A stretch of 64,000 nucleotides of DNA from Megalobrama amblycephala (lineage: Eukaryota > Chordata > Actinopteri > Cypriniformes > Xenocyprididae): NCBI RefSeq assembly GCF_018812025.1, contig NC_063061.1:34742493-34806492 (forward strand), given 5' to 3'. Each line of letters opens with the position of its first letter. Within the stretch, counting starts at the first letter, position 1. Shown one piece after another: positions 1 to 12,034 of this stretch. The notes below the pieces were generated by a model. That model saw nothing but the letters and a program-made list of their open reading frames with translations, was not told where the DNA came from and searched no databases. A program made the translations under genes and the position numbers.

Positions 1-656
1 TCATCAGTTATCTATTCTATACAGGGTCTTTCATGCAAATTACTACCCAGGTCTGGGATCTTGATTAAAGGAAATTACAATTGTTAGTTCATGCCGCCAT
101 TTTGAAGATGTTTTGTCTTGGTCTGGGTATTTAAAGACATGTTGTAAAAGGCTCAGCGCGATCCTGTACAAAGATCATCCCATAATGCTGAGTGTCTTCC
201 ATACACTTTGCATTATGTGTTTTTCTAAGGTCAGGTACAGTGGCAAGCGTTGACTTTTTTTTAACCGGGTATGCTGGGTGGTGTGTCATGTAAATAAAAT
301 GTGTCCGATTCAGTTACATTGAATGGGTTTATAGCTAATAAGCTAATAAGATAGACGTTTGCATTCTCTCTAGACAGTGTTAGTTTACTTAGTAAGCAAC
401 TGTAACACTGTAACTTTGTAAGGAACACATAGCCACACAGCGAAAACAATTTCTAATATGTTGGACCTTTTACTGAGAGTAGCCTACATTTACCTGTTGA
501 GAAGTGCCTTCACAAGCAACCGTAAGAGCTTTTGTGATGTTCGAGTCAACAGATGTGCGACATGCGAAAGGTGCGTTTGCAAATTATGCTGTATTTTTTT
601 AAGTCCACTAGGTACCGCTAGTGTCACAGAAATTACATACTTCACCTTTAAACGTA
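1..656. other. Intergenic, nothing recognised
   Basis: AT-rich sequence without a convincing coding frame. The short frames at 261-449 and 458-703 lack domain similarity that I can see and sit in noncoding or repeat sequence. No RNA gene or terminal inverted repeat was found. Confidence 0.5.
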
Positions 657-1037
657 TCAGGGGCTGTTTACACAACACCGTTTTCAACTTTATGCGTTTT
701 TGACGTTCATTTACGCGACAACAGAGTTTTGGTGGCCTGAAAACACAAACTTTTAAAAACGGGTTTCAAAGTGCAAGTTTTTGATAACGGTCTCTGTGTA
801 AACAAAAACACTAATCAGTGAAAACGATGATGTCATGCACATGCATATTACAATTTGTAGTCTATAGTGTTTCATCGCCATCTAATGGCCTACCAACAAA
901 ATACAGCGTTTTTAGTCATTTTCACTGATTCGTATGAATGGGGATCATTTTGACAATGGTGTCGTCTGTATGCGCAAAACTCAAAGGAAAAACTTCTCAG
1001 TTTAACCATATCGTTGTAAACTGAGCATACCCTCAGT
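657..1037. repeat. Short interspersed DNA element (MITE-like)
   Basis: The block begins with GGGGCTGTTTACACAACACC and ends with a degenerate inverse of it (ATCGTTGTAAACTGA). Inside are repeated AAAACG and GTTTTC motifs on both strands, which I recognise from a common cyprinid non-autonomous DNA repeat. It is diverged and I cannot place a target duplication, so the borders are approximate. Confidence 0.5.
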
Positions 1038-2276
1038 TTAGGACACAGATCTAAATCAGACACGACAAATAATAAACTCCATGCAGCAGCAGCTAATTTT
1101 TCCTCTTGGGTGAGCGATCCACTCACAGCTTATCCTGCCCATGAAATCCCCCATAGGCCAGCAAACCAAGGAGAACGTGAGACAGTGATGACGTTCTATA
1201 ACAAAGCAGAGTTGTGACACTCCCATAGACTTTCATAGGATCTGAGGAATGCGGAAGTAACGCATGTTGTGGGGCAGCCGAAAGTTCCAAGGACTGAACC
1301 CCATTTATTTTCAGTGTTTCCGAAGTTCACTCGCTGGTAAGTTGATGAAATTACTGCATTTTTGACATTTGAATGAATTGGCCGACCTCTCATGAATCTT
1401 GTCAATAGCTGTATTTTATGTAACCAGTTTTAGTTAATGTTTATTGGAAGATAATAACGTTAGTTAGACTCTAATTGCAGCAAGCTTAAGTGACCAAAGC
1501 TTCACTAACGTTAGCTACCATAATTTGATGTCAGTTAGGTTACATTTACTTTTACATTTGCATGTCATACAACGTTTATCTTCAGTTATTAGATTTGTTG
1601 TTAACGCTTAATTACCAGTTCATTAAAGGACCAGAGAATAACACAGTAAGGAGGTTGCATACACTTAGTAGCCACTTTATTAGGTAGTAGGTACACCTTT
1701 ACGATCTAATGGAATGCAATACAAAAGCTCTAGCATGAATTCTACTATTATTAACTTTATAATCAGCCAGAAATGTGTAAAGGTGATGTTGCTCTATATT
1801 GTATTCAGAGGGGTGTCTTATTTTTGGCCCACCTATTTACATACATGAGGTGGCCAGAATATAAAACACATCTGGATATAAAGCAAGTAAACACCTCCAC
1901 AAACTATGACCTCAATGCTAAAACATGTGATTGAATTTACACCTCTATTACAGCATAAAAAAAAAAAAAAATCATTATAGAAACTTAAAATCAGAATTTA
2001 TGGCTGAGCTTTGTATTTACGGTATCATAATGCTATAAAAAAATAAATAAATAAACTTCGGTTTCCTGCTTGTGTGCTTGATGTTAGGGGAATCTCAAAA
2101 ACTGATTGGCAAACTCACAATTAAATGACATATTTTAAATCAGCAACAAAATCTGACATGAACTGTCCCAATGTTGTTTCTTTTGCACAAAAAGCGTTAA
2201 AAAGCTTGTTTTTTTGTCAAGTATTGTGATAATTCCAACAAAATTGGACTGGATGGGCCTGACTGAACAGATATCA
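1038..2276. other. Intergenic, AT-rich, nothing recognised
   Basis: No supported gene. The stretch contains an A-tract near 1957-1970 and a short (AAAT)n run near 2040-2055, and leads into a (TA)n run at about 2277-2300 that forms the left flank of the mariner element. Confidence 0.5.
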
Positions 2277-2300
2277 AATATATATATATATATATATATA

Positions 2301-3529
2301 CACTCACCTAAAGGATTATTAGGAACACCTGTTCAATTTCTCATTAATGCAATTATCTAATCAGTCAATCACATGGCAGTTGCTTCAATGCATTTAGGGG
2401 TGTTGTCCTGGTCAAGACAATCTCCTGAACTCTAAACTGAATGTCAGAATGGGAAAGAAAGGTGATTTAAGCAATTTTGAGCGTGGCATGGTTGTTGGTG
2501 CCAGACGGGCCGGTCTGAGTATTTCACAATCTGCTCAGTTACTGGGATTTTCACGCACAACCATTTCTAGGGTTTACAAAGAATGGTGTGAAAAGGGAAC
2601 AACATCCAGTATGCGGCAGTCCTGTGGGCGAAAATGCCTTGTTGATGCTAGAGGTCAGAGGAGAATGGGCCGACTGATTCAAGCTGATAGAAGAGCAACT
2701 TTGACTGAAATTACCACTCGTTACAACCGAGGTATGCAGCAAAGCATTTGTGAAGCCACAACACGCACAACCTTGAGGCGGATGGGCTACATCAGCAGAA
2801 GACCCCACCGGGTACCACTCATCTCCACTACAAATAGGAAAAAGAGGCTACAATTTGCACGATTTGCACGAGCTCACCAAAATTGGACAGTTGAAGACTG
2901 GAAAAATGTTGCCTGGTCTGATGAGTCTCGATTTCTGTTGAGACATTCAGATGGTAGAGTCAGAATTTGGCGTAAACAGAATGAGAACATGGATCCATCA
3001 TGCCTTGCTACCACTGTGCAGGCTGGTGGTGGTGGTGTAATGGTGTGGGGGATGTTTTCTTGGCACACTTTAGGCCCCTTAGTGCCAATTGGGCATCGTT
3101 TAAATGCCACGGCCTACCTGAGCATTGTTTCTGACCATGTCCATCCCTTTATGACCACCATGTACCCATCCTCTGATGGCTACTTCCAGCAGGATAATAC
3201 ACCATGTCACGAAGCTCGAATCATTTCAAATTGGTTTCTTGAACATGACAATGAGTTCACTGTACTAAAATGGCCCCCACAGTCAACAGATCTCAACCCA
3301 ATAGAGCATCTTTGGGATGTGGTGGAACGGGAGCTTCGTGCCCTGGATGTGCATCCCACAAATCTCCATCAACTGCAAGATGCTATCCTATCAATATGGC
3401 CAACATTTCTAAAGTATGCTTTCAGCACCTTGTTGAATCAATGCCACGTAGAATTAAGGCAGTTCTGAAGGCAAAAGGGGGTCAAACACAGTATTAGTAT
3501 GGTATTCTTAATAATCCTTTAGGTGAGTG
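2301..3529 (+). mobile_element. Tc1/mariner DNA transposon, DD36E type, 1229 bp
   Basis: The element has 28-bp terminal inverted repeats, 2301-2328 and 3502-3529, starting CACTCACCTAAAGG. They match at 26 of 28 positions. A TA dinucleotide flanks each end (2299-2300 and 3530-3531), as expected for Tc1/mariner integration, and the left TA lies in a (TA)n tract. One transposase frame fills the interior. The size, short ends and catalytic spacing of 36 residues agree with what I recall of the 'Incomer' (DD36E) family of animals; the family name is from memory. The near-identical ends suggest a fairly young insertion, although the transposase has a C-terminal frameshift. Confidence 0.9.
2449..3468 (+). 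CDS. Tc1/mariner transposase (DD36E), C-terminus out of frame
   Basis: A 339-residue open frame starts at the ATG 148 bp inside the element. It would cut and paste the element by a DDE-type reaction in the nucleus. An N-terminal helix-turn-helix region lies at about residues 22-46 (key stretch [15 protein letters not shown]). The catalytic residues are D158 (WSDES), D249 (FQQDN) and E286 (LNPIE), with 36 residues between the last two. Near 3398-3403 the frame shifts: the usual family C-terminus, ending in [12 protein letters not shown], is found in another frame running to 3497, whereas this frame ends with about 20 unrelated residues. The catalytic core is whole, but the real end is probably lost, so activity is doubtful. 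A sequencing error is the alternative explanation. Confidence 0.9.
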   Translation: MGKKGDLSNFERGMVVGARRAGLSISQSAQLLGFSRTTISRVYKEWCEKGTTSSMRQSCGRKCLVDARGQRRMGRLIQADRRATLTEITTRYNRGMQQSICEATTRTTLRRMGYISRRPHRVPLISTTNRKKRLQFARFARAHQNWTVEDWKNVAWSDESRFLLRHSDGRVRIWRKQNENMDPSCLATTVQAGGGGVMVWGMFSWHTLGPLVPIGHRLNATAYLSIVSDHVHPFMTTMYPSSDGYFQQDNTPCHEARIISNWFLEHDNEFTVLKWPPQSTDLNPIEHLWDVVERELRALDVHPTNLHQLQDAILSIWPTFLKYAFSTLLNQCHVELRQF

Positions 3530-3949
3530 TATGTGCAACATAGACAATTTTGCTTAATGTATTAAATGTAATTGGGCAGTTGTGGATTATAGGCATATTA
3601 TTTCTAAGCATTTCAACCTTTTTAAATTTCACTAGTTGAATAACCAAAATAAATCAAATTTCCAGTCAGTCACAGAAATAACTGAGAAAGATGTGTAGGC
3701 TAATACATAAATATTTTATTACAGCAGTTTAGCACACTCTGTTTCCTTAATTCTTTATTACATTCTATAATAACTTTTATACATTTATACATCTGTTAGT
3801 GCTGATGCAGTAAATAAATTTTTTTTAGTTCCTTAAACCAAAGAACAACAGAGCAACAAACAAGCTGTATTCAGTAAATTAAATCAATTGTGTCTCATAT
3901 TCAGTTTTTGTGCTGATCTTCACTAGAATCTGAAGTCTTGAATCTGGAC

Positions 3950-4861
3950 TCACTGAAACAGGAAGTAGAAGAGCAGAGGAGAGAAGAGCAGGAGGAAGCT
4001 TCCCTTAAACACTCCATCTAATCAAGATGATAAAGAAAATTGGTGTTACTACTACTACTAATAATAATAGTTATTAAAAAATGGCATGTTTATTGTTGAT
4101 CAATTTCATCAAAAATTTTTAAAAACAGTAAAAACTCTCAGAAAGCACTTGACTAATCCATACACTTTTCATGCTGTTCAAACTTTACACTATTTTTTCT
4201 ACTCTTGATATTGTGCATCTTATGAACCATCACTTGTGTATTATTATTATTGTTTGTTTGAATTATTGAATGACTTTTATAATTCATTTCCTCATTTTAT
4301 GTTACTGTAGGTAAAATCAAACTGCACACAGTCAAATGAGGAACAATACCTGCTGCATTGCAAAGGTCAGTGTCACAGCAGTGGAGAGACAACGTCCCTT
4401 CATCTATCTGATGGATCCCTGGTACACACTTATCTGCACACACTTTAGATGTGAAGAACACCTTAGAGGAACCTGCAAAAAAGACATAAACAGCCATATA
4501 ATAAGATAAAATTATTCCAAGATTTGCAGTCATGTGAAGAGATCCACAAGTACTTTCTCTCCAGCTTCACTTTCAGTAAATTATTACAGCAGATTTCCAC
4601 TTCACACTGGACTTACCAACTGTTTGTTCCAGTACACTCCTCGCACATTTAGAATATCCAACTGGGCATGTTTCCACTTTTGCTTTACAGGAACCCGTCG
4701 AATCAGGTAAGCACGAGTAACACCTGAGAGAATTTCCTTAAAAACGGAGAGAGAGACATTCAGTGACCTCAGTGTACCAAATAATACATTAAATACTTGC
4801 TGTTTTTTGTACCTCCAGTGAGAAAAATGAAAAGAAGAACGACAGAGACTCGCAGATCCAT
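3950..4861 (-). CDS. LU gene A: single-domain Ly6/CD59-like GPI-anchored protein
   Basis: Four coding exons, all joined in phase 1: 4813-4861, 4617-4736, 4350-4472 and 3950-4017. Each junction has GT and AG. The product is 119 residues. Exon 1 encodes a signal peptide (MDLRVSVVLLFIFLTG). Exons 2 and 3 encode one LU (three-finger) domain with ten cysteines, opening with CYSC and closing with CCDTDLCN. Exon 4 encodes a hydrophobic tail (SFLLLFSPLLFYFLF) after a short linker, typical of a GPI-attachment signal. The protein should therefore sit on the outer cell surface; the ligand is unknown. A polyadenylation signal AATAAA can be read on the minus strand at 3754-3759. Its exon plan matches genes B and C nearby. 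The exact orthologue cannot be named. The coding path is intact. Confidence 0.85.
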
Positions 4862-6744
4862 CTTGTGTCAGGAACAGAATGAAATCACAATGTTTCCGTT
4901 CCTTTAATGTCTGTTAAGGCTTGTTGGGAAACCATGTAAAGTCCTCCCCACGTAGAAGGCAATGTTCTTGTGACCTTGCGCAATGTTCCCTAAAAGTTCT
5001 CAAAAAGTGACGAAAATTCGGAACCTTTACAGAACATTCGGGAAATTCCTAAAAAAATCCTCTTTTGGTAATGAAAGTGCTGCAGTTCAAGGTTCCTTAT
5101 ATGACTTTTGGGAGACGTTCCATTTTGGTTATTTCATGGTAACCCCTTTTTTCATTGTTTGCCACATAACTTGCAAGAATATAAGAATATAAGAATATAA
5201 TGCAACATTCACTTAAGTTACAATAGTTCAGTTCAGTAAGCTTTTACAGAAGTTATTAAACTTCAGTGTGTTGATTTTGATTTAAAAATATTTTGTAGTT
5301 CGTATTAATTTACCAAAACCTGGTTGTTACTACTTAAATGTTTTCTCCCAGACGATTTAACTTGGGGAAGACTCTGTCTGTGCACAAGTAAAACAAATAC
5401 ATTTGAAAATGATGTTAAAGAATGATTTGTATTACATTTTAACTTCCCCTGGGGCCAGTAGCAACATTTGACTTTGTCTATTCAAGTATAAATTGTGTAG
5501 ACTACACGTGTTGCAGCAGTGTGGGTGAGTAGCTGACAGATGTGGGTATATTGTATTAAACTGTTTGCTTTCCAATAAAAACAGTCTCTGAGAAACTCAA
5601 GGAAATGCAAAAACTGTTGCAGCCATCCCCACTCTCCCCCTACAAAAGATGATCTGCTGCCATCTGGTGATAAATAATGCTAAATGTAGTTTTAAAATGT
5701 ATTAAAATTTTATAACATTTTCCAACAGTTTCAAAAGGAAGAAAGCAAGTCCGGAATTAACATCAATTTATCAGTGCAGCAATTGTTATTACATTTTTGA
5801 TCTTTTAGCTGTCGCCTATTTACTTTGTGAGAAGATGCAATGGAATGAAAGCCTGTTGACTGAATCATTCAGCCAGCGTCAGTGAACCGATCATCTCTCC
5901 CACGGCATGAAAACACGGATGAACATCAGAAGATATGCTGAAAGACACTGTACTTCATAATATTTATCATCTCGCTTGTAATCGAGACATTAACAAAGAC
6001 ATTTTCGTCATGTTAGGCATAAGATTAATGAATGTATACATATTGTAAACTCAGTTACTTTTCCTGATATAGCCTTCAGTAAATTCACTTAAAGGGTTTG
6101 TTCACCTAAAAATGAAAATCCTGTCATTAATTACTCATTTTTGGCCGGCTCCTGCATCAGCATCACACTCATGCGTCGTGCTGATCACGTGAACAGTGTC
6201 GGGGAGTTCACTAGAACCTGGAAGCACTGAACGTAAATAACGTATGAGAATGACACAGAAGAGAAGATATTGTTGAATAAAATCATTCTTTTTGTTTTTG
6301 CTAACAAAAAGTGTTCTTGCCACTTCATAAAATTAAAGTTGAACCACTGCAGTCACGTGGACTATTTTAACAATGTCTTTAGTAACCTACCTTTCTGAAC
6401 CTTGAAAGTGTTGGTTAACATGCACAAAAATATCTTCATTTGTGTTCCAAAAGTATCATGCAGTATTATAGAATTAAGCAGTATTAAGCAAGGCTGATTT
6501 TAGGCCGAGTTTACTTTTTTCCCATCGAGGGAAGGGGGTGAGAGGGCCAAGTTTCGAGAGTCACGGTTCGCAAACTGACATTAAGTAATTATAAGAAAGT
6601 TTCTCTTAATTCTTAAACTTAAAGTTTTTCTTAAAGTTTTTACTCAGTTGTGACAAAAACGAGCTTCCATAATATGATTTTAACTAAATTAGAAAGCTGA
6701 GACTTTTTCAGTTACTTAGTAAAACAAAAATGTGTTTCTGGGTC
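4862..6744. other. Intergenic between LU genes A and B
   Basis: About 1.9 kb of AT-rich sequence upstream of gene A. I see no gene, RNA or clear element. The small frame at 4983-5192 has no recognisable features, and GA-rich and polypyrimidine stretches are unremarkable. Confidence 0.45.
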
Positions 6745-7312
6745 AAAGTTATGGAATGTCAAGTCTGCCGAAATTAAAAATAAATAAATATACAAAGAAA
6801 TGTAAAAAAGCAAAAATAAATAAATAGATATATAAATAAATATATGTTGGGGTCATAGTGACACCTTGTGGTGTAGCCTGTAGTCTTCAAAATTAACTTT
6901 AAAATAAAAATAATTTTTTGGAAGTTACATTAAAATGCAGTTAGCTCAAAAATATGAACCTGTGCGCCGCAAACTTCCGGGTTGGCCAACAAAAACACGT
7001 CATGCCTGAGGTACTCGATTGCAAAGAAATGTAAAAATACATAAAGGTAAAAATGTACAAATGAATAAATGTGGAAATGAACAAATATGGAAATAAATAC
7101 ATAAATAAAGAAATGTAGAAATAAATAAAAATCGAATTGAATAAATAAATCAAAGAAAATATATATATATATACATTTTTTTTTTTTTTTTTTTTTTTTT
7201 TGCTTTTCTATGTATATTTATTTATTTATTTATTTTGCTTTTTGGTTTTTTTTACATTTCTTTGTATATTTATGTTTTTATTTATTTTTAATTTCGACAG
7301 ACTTGGCATTCT
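6745..7312. repeat. Fold-back element with AT-rich arms
   Basis: The left arm, about 6745-6843, begins near CAAGTCTGCCGAAATTAAAA and runs through AAATAAATA repeats. The right arm, about 7205-7312, is its inverted copy and ends with ATTTCGACAGACTTGGCATTC. Between the arms are more (AAAT)n and (TA)n tracts and a T-run of about 25 bases at 7177-7201. The layout suggests a palindromic MITE whose arms have grown by simple-repeat slippage. Superfamily unknown. Confidence 0.6.
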
Positions 7313-8094
7313 ATACAAAGTGACTCAAAATGAGCAAGTTCATTATTGTGAAATTTTTTCAATATTTCGACAGACATATTCAGTGTTTCTTTTAACTCTT
7401 TCAGGGAGTTTAACATGAGTTCAGGGTATCCTCTCACTTGGTACATTACAATATTAAAGGTTAAAAAAATATTGTAGGAGCCATTTGTATTGTAAAGTTT
7501 TTGTTGTCCACTGAGGTGCGCTGTGACTCAGTATATTTTAGAAAACCTGGGTAACAAGTGTGCATGTTGGTAATCGGGAAGCACAGTTTTTCACCGCTCT
7601 ACAGGGTAGTGTGTAAGAAGGTGGATTATTATGGATGGTTGTTTCCCACAGAATAAAACATTTAAAAAGACAATTGCGTCTTTTTTCTGTGAAAACAAGT
7701 CAGAATAAACTTTTTATATTTTATATTTAGTTTATATCTCGCAATTCTGACTTTATAACTCACAATTGCAACTTTATTACATGCAATTCTGAGATAAAGA
7801 AAATCAGAATTGTGAGATTAAAAAGTCGCAATTACCTTTTTTTATTTTTTATTATGTATCATCAGCATCAAGGAATGAGAGACAGGAAGTGGATTTAAGA
7901 CAATGTTTATTCAATGGAACAAAAGAAAGACATTGTTTGCTTCTATGGACTCTGTTCACATTAAAAACTTGCTCACTCCTGTTATCAAAGACAAGACTCT
8001 TGTTGCTTTTGTGATCTTTAACTGCACAGGAAAATCCTTATATTGAGAACACAATTATTGTTTTACAAATTCAATACAAAAAATAAACAGATGA
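7313..8094. other. Intergenic, 3' side of LU gene B
   Basis: No gene seen. Inverted copies of a short motif (TCTCGCAATTCTGACTTT... and ...AATTGTGAGATTAAAAAGTC) lie near 7735-7835 and form a small hairpin-like repeat. The polyadenylation signal of gene B lies at the end of this stretch. Confidence 0.45.
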
Positions 8095-8188
8095 TTTATT
8101 TATTGAATGAATAAAGAAATAATTCTAATATTTTCCTCTGATAGATGATTTGATATATGTATTATTGTAGGATGAAGAGCTGCTGGAT

Positions 8189-9653
8189 TCAGTGCAGCAG
8201 GAAGTAGGAGAGCAGAGAACAGCAGAGGAACAGGAAGCTCTGGGAGACACTCTGAGCACCGTTACACAGGTTCCCCTCACAACATGAGATGCTCACAACA
8301 TTTCTAACCGCTGTTGTAGCATCACAAAAGGATTTAGAGATACAGCCTTTTACCGTCGCTGTCACGCTTCCAGAAGTCTCTGATGAAAAGAAAAAAAAGG
8401 TTGATTCAGTCTATGAGTAACCATTTCTACTTGACCCACTCCCAGCAGGATTTGAACTGTGGTCTCCGGCATGGGAAGCGGGCGTGCTAATGAGGAGGCT
8501 AAAGACTGTAGTCTGTAGCGACAGTCGCTAGAGATCAGGAGAGTTTACACGCACAGCTTTTACTGGCCTACAACAGTTACATAAGCTGGGCATTGGTATA
8601 TGATCTGTGTCATTTGTTTAAACCTAAGAGAGTTTAAAAGATCACGACTTTAATCTTCTTCCTTTTTCAGATTCTCACCTGTTGCTGTAATGCAGCGGTT
8701 TTCATCTCCTGAACAGCTCAATATGGCTGAGCAGCTCTCCCCATCACAAGTGTAGCATTTCTTTCCATTCGGGACATTAGAGGGTTCTACAGGAGGAAAT
8801 AAAGTATTCTTTTATATTCTCATATCTAATACAACACTCCTTGAGCAGAAACAACTTAGTTACTGCTCAATTCAATCAGTTCACGGCGAGTCACACCCTT
8901 TTATTTTCTGATTAAATGTCCTTTGAAGTAAGATGAGTGTTGACTTAACAGAAGATAGTTATTTGCACAGTCGTTGAAGCATAATACCTGGAGCATTTTG
9001 GAGGTTACACAGGTCTGTGTTACAGCAGGATGTAGCTGTCCTGACAAGGCCAAAGTTTATGGACCCACTTTGACAGGCAGGAACACATCCTTTAGCCTGC
9101 ACTTTAGAAGTAATGTCACCTAACATATGAATGAAACAGAAAAGATCAATTAAACTGGACAACTGATTTATAAATGTCAACATTTAGCACTTTTATTTAT
9201 TTGTTTTTAAATACAAATCATAACAATCTGAGGGAAAACAAATAAAAAAAAAATCTATGTAGAATATTTTGTGATTGAAATTGTAAATTCCATCAGAAAA
9301 ATGAATATTTTTTTCTGTTGCAGCTTGAGCAAATTATAGCAGCATCTCCATTAGTCAAATATAACAGTAAATTTAAGTCATATTGGACTTACCAACTTTT
9401 GTTATCCCTGTTGAACTCTCACACTGAGAATATCCACTGAGACATGTTTGTTCTGTTTGTCCCGTACAAGAACCTGTCAGACTCATGCACTCATAACAGC
9501 GGAGAGAGTGTCCTGTAGTAATAAAACAGAAACAGTGAGAGAGAGAACATCTAATGATCTGTATTAGTAATCAAAAACATCACAAACATTATTTGTCTTT
9601 GTACCTGCAGTGAAAAGAATGAAGAGAAGAAAAACTGAGATTTGCAGATCCAT
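8189..9653 (-). CDS. LU gene B: two-domain uPAR/Ly6-like protein with hydrophobic tail
   Basis: Five coding exons in constant phase 1: 9605-9653, 9393-9512, 8988-9119, 8679-8786 and 8189-8379, with GT-AG borders. The product is 199 residues. Exon 1 is a signal peptide. Exons 2-3 form LU domain 1 (CYEC to CCNTDLCN) and exons 4-5 form LU domain 2 (CYTC to CCEGNLCN), each with ten cysteines. The end is hydrophobic (FLFLCCSLLSYFLLH), consistent with a GPI signal, so a cell-surface protein is expected. The two-domain plan recalls uPAR-like and PLA2-inhibitor-gamma-like proteins; the ligand is unknown. AATAAA lies on the minus strand at 8095-8100. Exon 1 matches gene C exon 1 base for base, showing recent common descent. 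Intron 4 carries a tRNA-like repeat. The coding path is intact. Confidence 0.88.
8437..8545 (-). repeat. tRNA-derived SINE-like fragment in intron 4 of LU gene B
   Basis: Read on the minus strand, the block has an A-box-like stretch (AGCCTCCTCATTAGCACG) followed by a B-box-like stretch (CAGTTCAAATCC) at tRNA-like spacing, with the cloverleaf stems degraded. It is not a working tRNA gene. A tRNA-derived SINE head is the likeliest explanation. Borders are approximate. Confidence 0.45.
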
Positions 9654-9889
9654 CTTTGATCAGGAGGAGAATGTAATAACGCACCTGTTTCAGTGTTCAT
9701 TTTATATCTTATCAAAAGGGGAGGGTCTTTATGATAAAATGAAAGTTTAACAGAAGGCAGTTCTTGTAACAGAAACTTAAAAGGAAGGCATCAAGGTTTA
9801 AAAAAGAATTGCAAGAAATGTATAGGTTTACTTAAACCAACTTCCTTAAAGTGTAGTTGATCCAAAAATGGAAATTCTGTCATCTTTCA

Positions 9890-10380
9890 TTGTCGATGTC
9901 AGTTTTATTTATATAGCACTATTAAAACAACACGTTGACCAATGAGCTTTACATCATCTCAGTGTCAAAACATAACACAATAATAATACAGTAATTCTTC
10001 TTATTATTATTGTTATCATCAACAAGACAAATACACCATGGCAAACAACTGTGTCTTAAGTTGTATTTTAAAAACATGTACAGATTCAGTATCCCTAACA
10101 TGCAAGGGTAAACTATTCCAAATCTTGGTGCTACTACCAAAAATGCACAATTCCCTTTCTGACTTAACTTGGTACTTGGAATTTTAAGTTAATTTTGAGT
10201 TGTTGATCTCAATGTTCTTCCAGACTGATACTCAATTAGCAAATCTGATAAATAAGCCAGTGCAAGGCCATGCAAAGATTTATACACTAATAAAAGATGC
10301 TGAAAAAAATCAATCCTATACTGTACAGGAAGCCAATGTAGAGAGACCAAAGATGGAGTGATGTGTTTACGGTAATCTCT
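9890..10380 (-). repeat. LINE-like fragment, 3' half
   Basis: The block starts with TTTATTTATATAGCAC, the inverse of a tail common on fish LINEs, and runs to GATGGAGTGATGTG. The sequence order (AGCCAATGTAGAGAGACC, GGAGTGATGTG) is one I recognise as continuing into the block at 12035-12317, which encodes a reverse-transcriptase C-terminal region on the minus strand. The two blocks therefore look like one old minus-strand LINE copy split by later insertions. Confidence 0.5.
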
Positions 10381-10857
10381 TAAACTCCAGGACCATTTTG
10401 GGGATTCCCACCTGGAATTGGCCTACCCAAATTGAAAAGCTTCCCATACCCACATACATTGCTCTAAATGCAAAATTGTGGTGTCATTTCACAGGAAACC
10501 CTAAAAGAATTTTGTCTTTATCATATTGTATGCAAGAGTTATTCAAATGCACCTGAAGGGAAGAATATAATGATCCTTTGGAAGATCATTCGATCTATGA
10601 ATGTCACACAATTAATCTACATGGGCAAATTCCTTGGAATGATAGATTTCTTGTGATATATGACATGACTGTTTTGTGAAAAATATAAAAAATACTTATT
10701 TGTAGAAAATTTTCTTCGCAATCATCATGCGGAAATTCGTGTCTGGGATCAGTGCATATGTAAACTAAATTTTGCCGCCTTGTTTATCATAAAAACAAAA
10801 GTTAAAAGTATTCTCTGTAAAGTTTAGATTCTAAGATTTCAAATGATACCAAATATG
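10381..10857. other. Unassigned repeat-like sequence between LINE halves
   Basis: Sequence between the LINE half and the hAT terminus. The frame at 10468-10656 has no recognisable domain. It is probably inserted repeat DNA, but I see no defined ends. Confidence 0.35.
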
Positions 10858-12030
10858 GCAGGGGTCGGCAATTAAGCTTGGCATTGGGCCAAAAATATTT
10901 TCGCCACTACATGGTGGACCAGAACATAGTCAAAGTATAATTTAAGAAATGAATAAAATGAAACTAGAATTGCCTGTGGCAGACTGTTAAGGCAGAAACA
11001 CACCAAGCCGACAGTCAGCCGTCGGTAGTTTTTGTTCGTCGGCCGACTAAGTTTTCTCAGTGTGTTCCACACCGTCGGCTGAAGTTGGTCCTCGTCTGCT
11101 TTTTTCGGGCGATTCAACATGTTGAATCGACGTTGGAGCTCGGTCCATTGGGCCATCTGATCATTCTGATTGGCCGTTCAGCTACTGCCACCTGCTGGTA
11201 CAGAAAGGCATTTCATCTCATGCAGGCGCAGAGTGATGTGCTACTTGGCCATCGGCTATCGAGCGTCGGTTTGGTGTGTCAGAGAAACTTTGAACCCAGA
11301 CGCTGCTGACGTGAGCCAACCCCGCAGTCTGCTTTCATCGCCACTAGTTCGTCAGCGTCGGCTTGGTGTGTTCCTGCCTTTGCAGTGTATTTTGTAACTG
11401 GTATTGAGCTGTTTAAATCCTGTAGTAGGACAGTTATTAACAAAAAGCCACATTTGTGTGGCGGTGTCCGGGTTTTACACTGGATAAATTAATAAAGCAG
11501 AGTAGTGACATTTAACCTGTGAAGTATCTTCATTCACCAGCTTGCAACACAGACAGTTTTGCTAAAACACACATATGTAGGAGATGCGAAATGGATAAAA
11601 ATGACTCAAAAAATAAAAGAAGACTTGAATAAGCCCATTAATGGCATGTTTGAGTCATGCTCATAACAAACTCTGTTTTATTTCCTCTTTCCATATTGTG
11701 AATAATAGATGTGTATCATTTTAATTTGCTTGTTACAAAATGGAGCCTAACTTATTGTAATAATGATTTGATGTAGCCTATTTTTACACATTTAGAAGTA
11801 TTCCTTGGCATCCTCACATACTAAACTGCATTTTTTTTTAATTGTTTGCGTACGCTATTACATTGTGTGCAGAGTGATGTTAACATTTAAGCTAGCTGGT
11901 GAGAGAAAATGGCACTATCAAAGAGTCTAAAGAGGAAAGTTGACAGCAAAAATAGGGCATACAAAGAAGAATGGAAAGACAACTATGCGCTCATCCTACC
12001 TAGTTTTGTGAATGCAAAGCGGGTCCACTG
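10858..12030 (+). mobile_element. Decayed hAT-type DNA transposon remnant
   Basis: The left end reads GCAGGGGTCGGCAA, a terminus typical of hAT elements of the Charlie/ZBED type. At the right is a coding remnant whose reading (MALSKSLKRKVDSKNRAYKE) resembles the N-terminus of that transposase class. The right terminus is missing, the transposase is cut short, and another element (10989-11386) is inserted near the left end. It is old and inactive. Confidence 0.55.
10989..11386. mobile_element. MITE with about 24-bp inverted ends, nested in the hAT remnant
   Basis: The left end AAGGCAGAAACACACCAAGC and the right end GCTTGGTGTGTTCCTGCCTT are inverted copies with one mismatch. Further inverted CCGTCGG and CGACGCT motifs lie inside. 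No transposase is present. The target duplication is unclear. Short frames at 10872-11397 are by-products of this repeat. Confidence 0.65.
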
Positions 12031-12031
12031 A
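11909..12031 (+). pseudogene. hAT transposase N-terminal remnant
   Basis: A 40-residue reading from the ATG at 11909 contains KRKVDSKNRAYKEEW and ends near FVNAKRVH. It resembles the start of ZBED/Charlie-like hAT transposases and stops where LINE sequence on the other strand begins. The DDE catalytic region is absent, so no function is expected. Confidence 0.45.
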
Positions 12032-12034
12032 AAT

